From: Rhodobacteraceae bacterium EhC02
GTDB lineage: Bacteria > Pseudomonadota > Alphaproteobacteria > Rhodobacterales > Rhodobacteraceae
Direction of reading: 5' to 3'
Length of the DNA stretch: 64,000 nucleotides
Assembly (NCBI GenBank): GCA_001650895.1
Contig: LXYH01000023.1
Span: 248,001-312,000, forward strand
The position numbers were made by a program, and so were the translations under genes. A model generated the notes under the pieces. That model ran no database searches. It had not been told where the DNA came from and worked only from the letters and a program-made list of their open reading frames with translations. Shown in pieces: positions 37,422 through 46,203 of the stretch (within the stretch, counting starts at the first letter, position 1; each line of letters begins with the position of its first letter).

Positions 37422-39521
37422 ATGTCTGACACCACAGCCGTAAACGATTGCATTTCCATCGAGAAGGTCGGCGGTATCGCCTTGATCTGCATCGACAATC
37501 CGCCGGTCAACGCGACCGGGCAGGCCGTGCGGCAGGGCTTGCAGGACGCGGTTGAGACGCTCAACGCCCAAGGCACCGCGAAGGTCATCGCCATCTACGC
37601 CGCAGGCCGCACTTTCGTGGCCGGGGCCGATATCCGCGAATTCGGCAAGCCCTTCGTGCCCCCCGCACTGCCCGATGTGTTCAACATCATCGAAGCCTCG
37701 AACATCCCCGTCATCAGCGTGCTGCATGGCACGGCTCTGGGCGGCGGGCTTGAACTGGGCCTGTCCACCCATGCCCGCATCGGGATCGAAGGGCTGCGCG
37801 TCGGCCTGCCGGAAATCCTGCTAGGCCTGCTGCCCGGCGCTGGCGGCACGCAGCGCATGCCGCGCCTGACGGGCGTTCCCTTCGCGCTCGAGATGATCCT
37901 CTCGGGCCGTCAGGTTCCCGCCAAGGAAGCCCTTGAGGCAGGTATCATCGACCGTCTGGAGGCAGGCGATCCGCGCGACGTGGCGCTGAAGGCTGCGCAG
38001 GACGTCATCGACGGCACGCTGGCCATCCGACGCACCGACCAGATCGCCGTGATCCCGGATCAGGCCACGCTGGACCAGACTGCCGCGCATCTGAAAAAGA
38101 CCCTGCCGCATCTCTTCTCGCCGCATAAATGCGTCGAGGCGGTGGCGGCCGCGACCCTGCCACTGGCCGAGGGCCTCAAGATCGAACGCGCGGCCTTCAT
38201 GGACTGCATGAACACGCCGCAGCGCGCGGGCCTGATCCACGCCTTCTTCGGTGAACGTGCCGTCAGCAATATCCCCGAGGCGAAAGGCCCCGCGCGCGAC
38301 ATTGCCCATGTGGGCGTGATCGGTGGCGGCACGATGGGATCGGGCATCGCCACCGCCTGCCTTCTGGCGGGCCTCAAGGTGACGCTGGTCGAAGTCGCGC
38401 AGGACGGTCTGGACCGGGGCATCGCCACGATCACCGGCAACCTCGACGGGGCCGTCAAGCGCGGCAAGCTGAAGGCCGACAAGCGCGACGCGACACTGGC
38501 CAATCTGACCCCCTCGCTGGACATGGGCGCGCTGGCGGATGTCGATCTGGTGATCGAGGCCGTGTTCGAGGATATGTCCGTCAAGAAGGATATCTTCGGC
38601 AAGCTTGATGCGATCTGCAAAGCCGGCGCGATCCTGGCCTCCAACACCTCCTATCTCGATATCGACGAGATCGCCGCCGTGACCTCGCGCCCGCAGGACG
38701 TGATCGGCCTGCATTTCTTCAGCCCCGCGCATGTGATGCGCCTGCTGGAAATCGTCGTGGCCGACAAGACGGCAGCGGATGTGGTCGCCAGCGGCTTTGC
38801 GCTGGCCAAGAAACTGGGCAAGGTCGGCGTGCGCGCCGGTGTCTGCGACGGCTTCATCGGCAACCGGATTCTGGCGCATTACAGCAAGACCGCCTCATAT
38901 CTGGTGCTGGATGGCGCCACGCCCCAGCAGGTCGATACCGCCCTTGAAGGTTTCGGTTTCGCCATGGGCCCGCACAAAGTGGGTGACCTTGCCGGCCTCG
39001 ACATCGGCTGGATGACCCGCAAACGCAAGGCCGCCACCCGCGATCCGAACGAGCGTTACGCAGGTGCCGTCGCCGACCGCATCTGCGAGGAGGGCTGGTT
39101 CGGCCGCAAGACCGGCAAGGGCTACTACGTATACGAGGGCAAGGATATCACCCCCAACCCCGCCGTTGCGACCTTCATCGACGCGGCACGCGCCGACGCG
39201 GGCATCACGCCGCGTGACTTCACCGACCAGGAGATCGTGGACCGCTACATGACCGCCATGATCGTCGAGGCCGCCCACGTGGTCGAAGACGGCACTGCCC
39301 GCCGCCCGCTGGATGTGGATATGGTGTTCCTCTTCGGCTACGGCTTTCCGCGCCACCGCGGCGGCCCGCTGCACTATGCCGACACCATCGGCGCGGCCGC
39401 ACTGGTGGACCGCATCAAGACCTATGCCAAGGAGGATGCGACCTATTGGCAGGTCCCCGCATTGCTTGAAAAGATGGCCGCGAACGGCACATCATTCGCA
39501 GACATGAACAAGGAGGCCTGA
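37422..39521 (+). CDS. Bifunctional enoyl-CoA hydratase / 3-hydroxyacyl-CoA dehydrogenase
   Basis: A 699-residue fusion. The N-terminal crotonase domain (about 10-200) has [13 protein letters not shown] and the oxyanion region [18 protein letters not shown], with the catalytic acid pair in [16 protein letters not shown]. The dehydrogenase domain (about 292-600) starts with [21 protein letters not shown], the NAD site, and has [16 protein letters not shown] and [26 protein letters not shown] segment precedes the C-terminal domain. The ribosome site GGGAGGATAG is strong. Two acyl-CoA dehydrogenases follow within four bases each, so the operon should carry out beta-oxidation; the arrangement recalls pimF with pimC and pimD. 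Confidence 0.93.
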   Translation: MSDTTAVNDCISIEKVGGIALICIDNPPVNATGQAVRQGLQDAVETLNAQGTAKVIAIYAAGRTFVAGADIREFGKPFVPPALPDVFNIIEASNIPVISVLHGTALGGGLELGLSTHARIGIEGLRVGLPEILLGLLPGAGGTQRMPRLTGVPFALEMILSGRQVPAKEALEAGIIDRLEAGDPRDVALKAAQDVIDGTLAIRRTDQIAVIPDQATLDQTAAHLKKTLPHLFSPHKCVEAVAAATLPLAEGLKIERAAFMDCMNTPQRAGLIHAFFGERAVSNIPEAKGPARDIAHVGVIGGGTMGSGIATACLLAGLKVTLVEVAQDGLDRGIATITGNLDGAVKRGKLKADKRDATLANLTPSLDMGALADVDLVIEAVFEDMSVKKDIFGKLDAICKAGAILASNTSYLDIDEIAAVTSRPQDVIGLHFFSPAHVMRLLEIVVADKTAADVVASGFALAKKLGKVGVRAGVCDGFIGNRILAHYSKTASYLVLDGATPQQVDTALEGFGFAMGPHKVGDLAGLDIGWMTRKRKAATRDPNERYAGAVADRICEEGWFGRKTGKGYYVYEGKDITPNPAVATFIDAARADAGITPRDFTDQEIVDRYMTAMIVEAAHVVEDGTARRPLDVDMVFLFGYGFPRHRGGPLHYADTIGAAALVDRIKTYAKEDATYWQVPALLEKMAANGTSFADMNKEA

Positions 39522-39524
39522 GAC

Positions 39525-40712
39525 ATGGACCTGAGCTTCTCTCCCGAAGAAATCGCCTTCCGCGATGAGGTGCGGACCTATCTGGCCGAGAACCTGCCCA
39601 AGCGCATCTCGGACGCCGTGCGCAATGGCACCGAACAGACCAAGGAAATGGCCGAGGAATGGCACGCCATCCTCAACCGCAAGGGCTGGCTTGCGACCAC
39701 TTGGGGCGTGGAATTCGGCGGACCCGGCTGGACGCCCGTGCAGAAACATATCTTCGAGGAAGAATGCTGCCGCGCCTACGCTCCGCGTATCGTGCCCTTC
39801 GGCCTGAACATGCTGGGGCCGGTGCTGCAAGCCTTCGGCACCAAGGAACAGCAGGACACGATCCTGCCGCGCATTCTGGACGGCACCGACTGGTGGTGTC
39901 AGGGCTATTCCGAACCGGGCGCCGGATCGGATCTGGCCAGCCTCAAGACCCGTGCCGTGCGCGACGGCGATCACTATGTGATCAACGGCCAGAAAACCTG
40001 GACCACGCTGGGCCAGCACGCCAACAAGATCTTCTGCCTCTGCCGCACCGACCCCGAGGCCAAGCAGCAGGAAGGCATCAGCTTCATCCTGGTCGATCTG
40101 GACACGCCCGGCATCGAAATGCGCCCCATCAAGCTGATCGAGGGCGGGCACGAGGTGAACGAGGTCTTCTTTACCGACGTGCGCGTCCCCGTCAGCAATC
40201 TGGTGGGCGAGGAAAACAAGGGCTGGACCATCGCCAAGTTCCTGCTGACCCATGAACGCACCGGCATCGCAGGCGTCGGTTTTTCCATGCAGTCGCTGGA
40301 AGAGGTCAAGGCGCTGGCCCGCAAGGTTCGTCGGGGTGGCCGCCCGCTGATCGAAGATCCACTTTTCGCCGCGCGCATTGCCCGTGCCGAAATCGACCTT
40401 GAAGCGATGAAGATCACCAACCTGCGCATGCTCTTCAAGGCGCAGCAGCAGGGCGCACCGGGGCCGGAAACCTCGATCCTCAAGATCAAGGGCACGGTGA
40501 TCCATCAGGAGCTCAAGGATCTGGCGCGCCGCGCGCTTGGCCCCGTCGCCGCCCCGTTCCCCGGCTCGATGACCGATGGAAACATCATGTTCGGGCCCGA
40601 GGGCACGTCAAACAACGCCGCGCGCTATTTCAACAACCGCAAGACCTCGATCTTCGGAGGATCGAACGAGATCCAGCGCAACATCCTGACCAAGACCATG
40701 CTGGAGCTTTGA
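39525..40712 (+). CDS. Acyl-CoA dehydrogenase, large-subunit type (pimC-like)
   Basis: A 395-residue flavoenzyme. FAD and substrate motifs are visible: WWCQGYSEPGAGSDLASLKTRA, GQKTWTTLGQHA, and near the C-terminus IFGGSNEIQRNILTK. It starts MDLSFSPEEIAFRDEVRTYL, typical of the group that pairs with a second, more divergent dehydrogenase in pimeloyl-CoA or sterol side-chain degradation. It begins four bases after the upstream stop and is followed four bases on by the partner. Confidence 0.9.
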   Translation: MDLSFSPEEIAFRDEVRTYLAENLPKRISDAVRNGTEQTKEMAEEWHAILNRKGWLATTWGVEFGGPGWTPVQKHIFEEECCRAYAPRIVPFGLNMLGPVLQAFGTKEQQDTILPRILDGTDWWCQGYSEPGAGSDLASLKTRAVRDGDHYVINGQKTWTTLGQHANKIFCLCRTDPEAKQQEGISFILVDLDTPGIEMRPIKLIEGGHEVNEVFFTDVRVPVSNLVGEENKGWTIAKFLLTHERTGIAGVGFSMQSLEEVKALARKVRRGGRPLIEDPLFAARIARAEIDLEAMKITNLRMLFKAQQQGAPGPETSILKIKGTVIHQELKDLARRALGPVAAPFPGSMTDGNIMFGPEGTSNNAARYFNNRKTSIFGGSNEIQRNILTKTMLEL

Positions 40713-40715
40713 CCG

Positions 40716-41789
40716 ATGGACTTTAACCTGACCGAAGACCGCCGGATGCTGCAGGACAGCCTGACCCGCTATCTGGGCGACAAATACCCCGTCGATCACC
40801 GCAACAAGGTGGCCTATGCGTTGCCCTGCCATGACCCCGCGAAATGGGAAGAACTGGCCGAACTTGGCGCGCTTTTCGCACTGGCCCCGGAGGATGCGGG
40901 CGGCTTTGGCGGCACCGGTTTCGACATCATGGTGGTGTTCGAGGCTTTGGGCCGCGCGCTGAACCCCGAACCGATGCTGGGCGCCGCGATGGCCAGCCGC
41001 CTTTTGACCAAGGTCGGCGCCGATCAGGAAGGGCTGCTGTCCGGCGCAGTGAAATACGCCGTCGCCGTGGGCGAGGTCGAAGCCCCCTACGAGCTGGACC
41101 AGATCGCCTGCACCGCCACCGCCAAGGGTGACGGTCATGTGCTGTCGGGCCGCAAATCATCCGTCTATGGCGGGCAGGCGGCCGATGTGATCCTTGTGGC
41201 GGCCATGCTGGACGGAAAGCCCGCGCTGTTCCAGGTGCAGGCTTCCGACGCGCAGATCGCAGGCTATCCGATGATGGATGGCGGCGGCGCGGCCGAGGTG
41301 CTGCTGGACGACACGCCCGCCACGCTGCTGCTGGCCGATGCCGCCGAAGCGCTGACCGATGCGCTGAATGCCGGCGCGCTGGCGCTCTGCGCCGAGGCCG
41401 TGGGCGCGATGGAGGTGACCCATGCCACCACGCTCGACTATCTGCGCACCCGCAAGCAGTTCGGCGTGCCGATCGGCAAATTCCAGGTGCTGCAACACCG
41501 TGCCGTGGACATGCTGACCGAGATCGAACAGTCCCGCTCGATCACCATCAAGGCGGCAGCGGAACTTGATGGCCCCGACGCCTCGCGCTTCGTGTCCATG
41601 GCCAAGAACCTGATCGGCCGCGCCGCGCGCCTGGTGGCGGAAGAGGCGATCCAGATGCACGGCGGTATCGCGATGACTTGGGAATACCCGATTTCGCATT
41701 ACGCCAAGCGCCTGGTCATGCTGGACGCCCAGCTTGGCGATACCGATTATCACCTGTCGCGGGTGATGGCGGGGCTGCGGGCGGCGTGA
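40716..41789 (+). CDS. Acyl-CoA dehydrogenase, small-subunit type (pimD-like)
   Basis: A 357-residue dehydrogenase starting MDFNLTEDRRMLQDSLTRYLGDKY. It keeps the C-terminal helical bundle (TRKQFGVPIGKFQVLQHRAVDM, EAIQMHGGIAMTWEYPISHY) but has a shortened middle domain. This fits the smaller partner of heteromeric alpha2beta2 acyl-CoA dehydrogenases. It directly follows the large subunit gene, and a terminator lies 88 bases downstream. Substrate is probably a dicarboxylic or long-chain acyl-CoA, by analogy only. Confidence 0.88.
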   Translation: MDFNLTEDRRMLQDSLTRYLGDKYPVDHRNKVAYALPCHDPAKWEELAELGALFALAPEDAGGFGGTGFDIMVVFEALGRALNPEPMLGAAMASRLLTKVGADQEGLLSGAVKYAVAVGEVEAPYELDQIACTATAKGDGHVLSGRKSSVYGGQAADVILVAAMLDGKPALFQVQASDAQIAGYPMMDGGGAAEVLLDDTPATLLLADAAEALTDALNAGALALCAEAVGAMEVTHATTLDYLRTRKQFGVPIGKFQVLQHRAVDMLTEIEQSRSITIKAAAELDGPDASRFVSMAKNLIGRAARLVAEEAIQMHGGIAMTWEYPISHYAKRLVMLDAQLGDTDYHLSRVMAGLRAA

Positions 41790-41877
41790 AAAGCCAGGGC
41801 GGGGACGGCTGGCCCATTTTGCACCGTCCTCTCCCCAAACCCCCGCGCGGAATCAAGGTGCGTAGCACCGCCGCGCG

Positions 41878-41909
41878 ATCGCCGACACGCCCCCCGGGGC
41901 GGCGATTTT
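41878..41909 (+). terminator. Terminator after the beta-oxidation operon
   Basis: ATCGCC and GCCCC (from 41878) pair with GGGGC and GGCGAT (to 41906), with a small bulge, followed by TTTT. A weaker hairpin (GGACGG/CCGTCC) lies just after the last stop codon. Confidence 0.6.
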
Positions 41910-42054
41910 GCAAACGTTGTGACCAGAATGATCGTTCGATGACCGGGCAACCATAAACTGCCCAGAACCATCGTCGCATCGCGTGCCGGCGACCGCTCGT
42001 CTTGGTGGAGAGGTTGGTGAAAAGTAAATGCCGTTGTTGCGCTCGGGGTAAATT

Positions 42055-42771
42055 GTGAGAATGTATTTAGTGTTGGAGAATGTTGTGCCAGATAATCATC
42101 TTCAAAGATTTGATGAGATAGTTGACCGGATGAATCAGCAACAAGACGTTGGCTTGTCTTGTTACGCCTTTCTTTCAGGGCTTGTGGACAATTCGGATCG
42201 CCATGCAAAATATAGCAATAGTTATGCTGGGCATGCTCTGGAACTTTGTATTGTCAGCGTGCAGACCGCTTTACTACTCTTTTGTAGTCGTCACTGGGAC
42301 GAAAGTGACTGCTTCCAGTCCATTCCTGCTGCAAAATTGCATGCTGAGAAATCTATAGATGAAATTGTTGGACGGCATCGCGAGTTTTTTGCTGCAAAAG
42401 GTATCGAGCGTGATGCTCAAGAGTTCTACAGATACTTTGAGGACTTATCTTCTGAAGTTTTAGGTGTGCAGCAATCTCCAACACGAAGTCAGATTCGAGT
42501 TTTAAGGACCGAATATTATGCACATTTGACCACAGAAAGTAGGGATCGAAAAAAAGCCATACGTGAGAATCTCACCTTCGACATGGGGGGCTTGACCATC
42601 AACTCTCTTTTAGTTTTTGCGAAGCAGGCAATAGAATTGAGCAATCGATTTATTTATCTGAAACAAAGACTATCCCCAAATTTTGACGATAGGATTGTTC
42701 ACGTTTCGCGATACTATGACAAGTTTTGGGACAACTTACGGATATTCTCAGAGGTTGAGGGTCCGATATGA
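42055..42771 (+). CDS. HEPN/AbiU2-like protein, AT-rich and probably acquired
   Basis: A 238-residue protein, largely helical, whose base composition and codon use are far more AT-rich than every neighbour (TTT, AAA, ATA and TTA codons are frequent). The segment IRVLRTEYYAHLTTESRDRK has the R-x5-H character of HEPN-domain RNases and lies where AbiU2-like HEPN proteins carry theirs. AbiU-type proteins are linked to phage abortive infection, but no partner gene is present. The GTG at 42055 has GGGG six bases upstream; ATG 42061 is an alternative. Flanks (41910-42054 and 42772-43017) are also AT-rich and hold no recognisable integrase, transposase or direct repeat. Confidence 0.6.
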   Translation: MRMYLVLENVVPDNHLQRFDEIVDRMNQQQDVGLSCYAFLSGLVDNSDRHAKYSNSYAGHALELCIVSVQTALLLFCSRHWDESDCFQSIPAAKLHAEKSIDEIVGRHREFFAAKGIERDAQEFYRYFEDLSSEVLGVQQSPTRSQIRVLRTEYYAHLTTESRDRKKAIRENLTFDMGGLTINSLLVFAKQAIELSNRFIYLKQRLSPNFDDRIVHVSRYYDKFWDNLRIFSEVEGPI

Positions 42772-43017
42772 GTGGATACAGCTAAGTTAGGTTCGTCCAC
42801 GAAAAATACGTAAAACCTCGCAGCTATGGTTGCGAAGCAATTTTTCATGCGTCGCAGGAAACTTCGCGTAGCTGGAAAAACATTCCCTGTTTGCGCCAAA
42901 TGACCAGTACCATCCGTTAAGATATCTCTAACGCGTCCCGCCAACCCATTGAAAACAAAGGGTCTGGAAAGTGTCCCGTCATGGGGCATTCTCTCAGGAC
43001 ATAAGGATCGGGGTCGA

Positions 43018-43647
43018 TTACCGCTTGCGGTCGCGGCGCGAGGACATGGGCTGGAAGGCCACGCCCACATGGGCCTCGCAATAGGGCTTGCCCGGCTGGG
43101 TCGGCAGGCCGCAGAACCAGAACTTGTCGGTCGCGGGATCGCCCACGGGCCATTTGCAGGTCCGCTCGGTCAATTCCATCAGCGTCAGGCGGCGCGCCTT
43201 CTTCTCGATCTCGGATACCTTGGCCAGCGCCTCGGGGCTGATCTCGTTGGCCGAGGGCTGCGGCGGCAGGGGCTGACCCGCGGGGATGATCGCCTTGCGG
43301 GTATGCGGCACCGTCGCGGGACGGGTATCGGTATCCTCGTCCTCGTCAACCTCTGCCACATCGTCTTCGACCGGGCGCGGCGCGGGCTTTGCGGCGGGCC
43401 GTGCCTTTGCTTCGGCCGGCTTCGGCGCCGGCTTTGCCTTGGCCTCGGGCTTGGCTGCGGCCCCTGTGGCGGCAGGCGTGGCCGGCGTGGGCGTGGGACC
43501 CGCACGGTTGGACAGGCCCAGGCGATGAACCTTGCCGATCACGGCATTGCGCGTCACGCCGCCAAGTTCCTTGGCGATCTGGCTGGCCGACTGGCCCTCG
43601 CCCCACATTTTCTTCAACAGTTCGACGCGCTCATCGGTCCAGGACAT
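43018..43647 (-). CDS. gcrA: GcrA cell cycle regulator
   Basis: A 209-residue protein. The N-terminal GcrA HTH reads SWTDERVELLKKMWGEGQSASQIAKELG then VTRNAVIGKVHRLGLS, almost the textbook family sequence. A long Ala/Pro/Lys-rich linker follows (about 50-110), then an acidic patch, and a conserved C-terminus with CKWPVGDPATDKFWFCGLP and PYCEAHVGVAFQP. GcrA binds sigma-70 RNA polymerase and activates promoters carrying CcrM-methylated GANTC sites. The gene has its own promoter, a nearby GAATC and a terminator-like hairpin in its leader. Confidence 0.96.
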   Translation of the reverse strand: MSWTDERVELLKKMWGEGQSASQIAKELGGVTRNAVIGKVHRLGLSNRAGPTPTPATPAATGAAAKPEAKAKPAPKPAEAKARPAAKPAPRPVEDDVAEVDEDEDTDTRPATVPHTRKAIIPAGQPLPPQPSANEISPEALAKVSEIEKKARRLTLMELTERTCKWPVGDPATDKFWFCGLPTQPGKPYCEAHVGVAFQPMSSRRDRKR

Positions 43648-43662
43648 GGTCTTTCCTTACCC

Positions 43663-43692
43663 AAAAGGCGGCCCGCATTGCCCGGGGCCGCC
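43663..43692 (-). terminator. Terminator-like hairpin in the gcrA 5' leader
   Basis: On the minus strand GGCGGCCC pairs with GGGCCGCC (43685-43692 with 43667-43674) over a ten-base loop and is followed by TTTT (43663-43666). The gcrA ribosome site AAGGAAAG comes right after. No minus-strand gene lies upstream, so it may act as an attenuator. Confidence 0.6.
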
Positions 43693-43712
43693 CTGTCATC
43701 TCAGAGCGTCCT

Positions 43713-43740
43713 ATTCTAAACAACCCTTGCCGAGTTACAA
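43713..43740 (-). promoter_or_regulatory. Putative gcrA promoter with adjacent GANTC site
   Basis: On the minus strand TTGTAA (43735-43740) and TAGAAT (43713-43718) are 16 bases apart. GAATC, a CcrM methylation site, lies seven bases upstream of the -35 at 43747-43751. Confidence 0.55.
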
Positions 43741-43825
43741 GGTGCCGAATCACGTCTGACGTGCTGATGGGCGCCTCCGGCATCGCCAATGCCCTTTCAT
43801 GGGCGCAACCACGAGGGACCCCCCG

Positions 43826-44629
43826 ATGGCGCAGACACTGGACATGGGAAACCGCCGCTTTGGCCGCGTGAACTGGCTTGGTCTTTACACCCTCGCCCTG
43901 CGCGAAGTGATGCGCTTCGTCTCGGTCTGGACGCAGACACTGCTGGCACCGCTGGTCACGGCCGCGCTTTTCCTGCTGATCTTCTCGATCGCCATCGGTC
44001 CCAACCGGGGCGAGGTGCTGGGCGTGTCATTCACAGCCTTCATTGCACCGGGGATCCTGATGATGACGGTGATCCAGAACGCCTTTGCCAATACCTCTTC
44101 CTCGATCGTGATCTCGAAGGTGCAGGGCAATATCGTGGACACGCTGATGCCCCCGCTCTCGGCAGGCGAGCTGGTGATCGGTTACCTGGCGGGTGGGCTG
44201 GTGCGCGGTCTGGCCGTGGCCCTGGCCATCGGCCTCGGTATCCTGCTGGTCCTGGGTATTCCGATCGTGCATCCGCTCTGGGCGCTTGTCTTCGTGATCC
44301 TTGGGTCCACCCTGATGGGGGCGGTCGGGCTGGTTGCGGGGATATTCGCCAACAAGTTCGACCAGATGGCGGCGATCACCAACTTCATCGTCACGCCACT
44401 GGCCTTCCTGTCAGGCACCTTCTATTCCGTCGCGGCCCTGCCGCCGGTGATCTATGAAATCACCCATGTGAACCCTGTCTTCTACCTGATCGACGGGGTG
44501 CGCTTCGGGGTGCTGGGGGTGTCCGACAGTTCGCCCTGGCTGGGTCTGGCCGTCTGTTCCGTCACGACCCTTGCCGCGGGTCTTGTCGCCTGGGCGATGT
44601 TTCGCACCGGGTATCGGCTGAAGGCCTGA
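43826..44629 (+). CDS. ABC-2 type transporter permease
   Basis: A 267-residue membrane protein with six hydrophobic segments, starting after a short polar N-terminus. LPPVIYEITHVNPVFYLIDGVRFG in the last loop is characteristic of the ABC-2 (NodJ/DrrB/KpsM-like) permeases that export polysaccharides or drugs. No cognate ATPase gene adjoins it here, so the partner must be elsewhere. I used ATG 43826 with GAGGGA upstream. A terminator hairpin follows. Confidence 0.85.
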   Translation: MAQTLDMGNRRFGRVNWLGLYTLALREVMRFVSVWTQTLLAPLVTAALFLLIFSIAIGPNRGEVLGVSFTAFIAPGILMMTVIQNAFANTSSSIVISKVQGNIVDTLMPPLSAGELVIGYLAGGLVRGLAVALAIGLGILLVLGIPIVHPLWALVFVILGSTLMGAVGLVAGIFANKFDQMAAITNFIVTPLAFLSGTFYSVAALPPVIYEITHVNPVFYLIDGVRFGVLGVSDSSPWLGLAVCSVTTLAAGLVAWAMFRTGYRLKA

Positions 44630-44630
44630 C

Positions 44631-44656
44631 CGCTTGCGGACAAGCGCGCGCTTTTC
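44631..44656 (+). terminator. Terminator after the ABC-2 permease
   Basis: CGCTTG (44631-44636) pairs with CAAGCG (44641-44646) around CGGA, followed by CGCGC and TTTT. Confidence 0.5.
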
Positions 44657-44696
44657 CATCTTGGCGCAGCGCCGGATTGAAGATAAGCAAGGTCGC

Positions 44697-44753
44697 ATGA
44701 ACACAAGCATCCGCCTTTTCGCGATCAGCCGACGTCGACGCATCCGCGCCTGA
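44697..44753 (+). CDS. Arginine-rich leader peptide upstream of argD-argF (candidate attenuator)
   Basis: A complete 18-codon frame, MNTSIRLFAISRRRRIRA, starts at ATG 44697 with AAGG just upstream and stops at 44751-44753. Six of 18 residues are arginine, four consecutive (CGA CGT CGA CGC), directly upstream of two arginine biosynthesis genes. This is what a ribosome-mediated attenuator would look like. GC-rich inverted segments follow (for example GCGCC/GGCGC near 44783-44794), but no U-run terminator is visible and a second promoter-like TTGACT lies at 44865-44870. Confidence 0.5.
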   Translation: MNTSIRLFAISRRRRIRA

Positions 44754-44922
44754 CGGCACCGCCGCTTTGTTTCCCGCGCCACGGCGCAACCCACCCCCTA
44801 CCAACCCCATCGAAGGCAGTGCTTGCCATTTGTTGCGTCACAAGGTGCATTTCCTTCGAGATTGTTGACTTGAGGCCCCCGCTGATGCACTCACAGGGCC
44901 TTGCCATGAAAGGAAGATCACG

Positions 44923-46104
44923 ATGATCCCGTCCGTTTTGCCAACTTACAACCGCGCTGCCCTGCAATTCGTGAAGGGCGAAGGCAGCTGGATGATCGAG
45001 GCTGATGGGCGACGCTTCCTGGACATGGGGGCAGGCATTGCCGTGAACGCCTTGGGTCATGCGCATCCCGCGCTGGTCGCGGCGCTGACCGAACAGGCCG
45101 GCAAGCTGTGGCATGTGTCGAACCTCTACCAGATCCCGCAGCAGCAGGCGCTGGCCGACAAGCTGGTTGAAACGACCTTTGCCGATACGGTCTTCTTCAC
45201 CAATTCGGGCACCGAAAGCTGCGAACTGGCGGTCAAGATGGCGCGCAAGTACTGGTATGACAAAGGCCAGCCAGAGCGGACCGATATCATCACCTTCAAC
45301 GGATCGTTCCATGGCCGGTCCTCGGCGGGCATTGCTGCCGCCGGGTCGGAAAAGATGGTCAAGGGCTTTGCACCGCTGCTGCCCGGTTTCGTCCATCTGG
45401 ACTGGGGCGATCATGACGCCCTGCACTCGGCCATCAACGAGCGGACCGCCGCCATTCTGATCGAGCCGATCCAGGGCGAGGGCGGTATCCGCCCCCTGCC
45501 GGATCAGTGCCTCAAGGGGCTGCGCGCGCTGTGCGATCAGACCGGAACGCTGCTGATCCTGGATGAGGTGCAATGCGGCATGGGGCGGACGGGGCGCCTG
45601 TTTGCCCATGAATGGGCGGGCGTCACACCCGATATCATGATGGTCGCCAAGGGTATCGGTGGCGGTTTCCCCCTTGGGGCGGTTCTGGCCACCGAGGATG
45701 CGGCATCCGGCATGACCGCCGGCACCCATGGGTCGACCTATGGCGGCAATCCCCTGGCTTGTGCCGTGGGTCTGGCCGTGATGCAGATCCTGTCCGAACC
45801 GGCGTTTCTTGAAGGTGTGCGCGCACGCGCCGGTGCCCTGCGCCAGAAGCTTGAAGGCCTGATCGCCGCGCATCCGACGGTTTTCGAATGCGTGCGCGGC
45901 ACCGGCCTGATGCTGGGTCTGAAATGCAGGCCCTCGAACCTGGATGTGGTTGCCGCGGGCTATGCCGAGCAGCTGATCACCGTTCCCGCAGGCGACAATG
46001 TCATCCGGCTTCTGCCCCCGCTCAACCTGTCGGAAGAGGAAATCGCCGAGGCGGTTGCACGCCTCGACCGCGCCGCCACTGCGCTCGAGGGCAAATCCGC
46101 CTGA
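44923..46104 (+). CDS. argD: Acetylornithine aminotransferase
   Basis: A 393-residue class III PLP aminotransferase. Key motifs are FFTNSGTESCELAVKMARKY, TFNGSFHGRS, the PLP-phosphate-proximal LLILDEVQCGMGRTG, and the Schiff-base lysine in MMVAKGIGGGFPLGAVL. Then THGSTYGGNPLACAVG. It makes N-acetylornithine from the semialdehyde in arginine synthesis. ATG 44923 has AAAGGAAG upstream. argF follows 99 bases later, separated by a repeat element, so the pair is likely one operon, as in many alphaproteobacteria. Confidence 0.94.
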   Translation: MIPSVLPTYNRAALQFVKGEGSWMIEADGRRFLDMGAGIAVNALGHAHPALVAALTEQAGKLWHVSNLYQIPQQQALADKLVETTFADTVFFTNSGTESCELAVKMARKYWYDKGQPERTDIITFNGSFHGRSSAGIAAAGSEKMVKGFAPLLPGFVHLDWGDHDALHSAINERTAAILIEPIQGEGGIRPLPDQCLKGLRALCDQTGTLLILDEVQCGMGRTGRLFAHEWAGVTPDIMMVAKGIGGGFPLGAVLATEDAASGMTAGTHGSTYGGNPLACAVGLAVMQILSEPAFLEGVRARAGALRQKLEGLIAAHPTVFECVRGTGLMLGLKCRPSNLDVVAAGYAEQLITVPAGDNVIRLLPPLNLSEEEIAEAVARLDRAATALEGKSA

Positions 46105-46105
46105 G

Positions 46106-46172
46106 TTTCTTTTTGCCACAAATATCCCGGGGGGATCGCACAACGCAGTTGGGCGTGGGGGGCTGGCCCCCC
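46106..46172 (+). repeat. Dispersed intergenic repeat, full copy between argD and argF
   Basis: An A/T-rich arm with CCCGGGGGG end (46106-46134) is followed by a GGGGGG-CTGG-CCCCCC hairpin (46157-46172) and TTT. The same two parts occur inverted downstream of argF. Confidence 0.75.
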
Positions 46173-46203
46173 TTTGATCCTCCCCTTTCAGGAACAGATC
46201 CAC

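Noticed and set aside
42772-43017. An att site or integrase remnant beside the AT-rich gene
   Set aside because: No tRNA, no integrase fragment and no direct repeat matching the other flank could be found.
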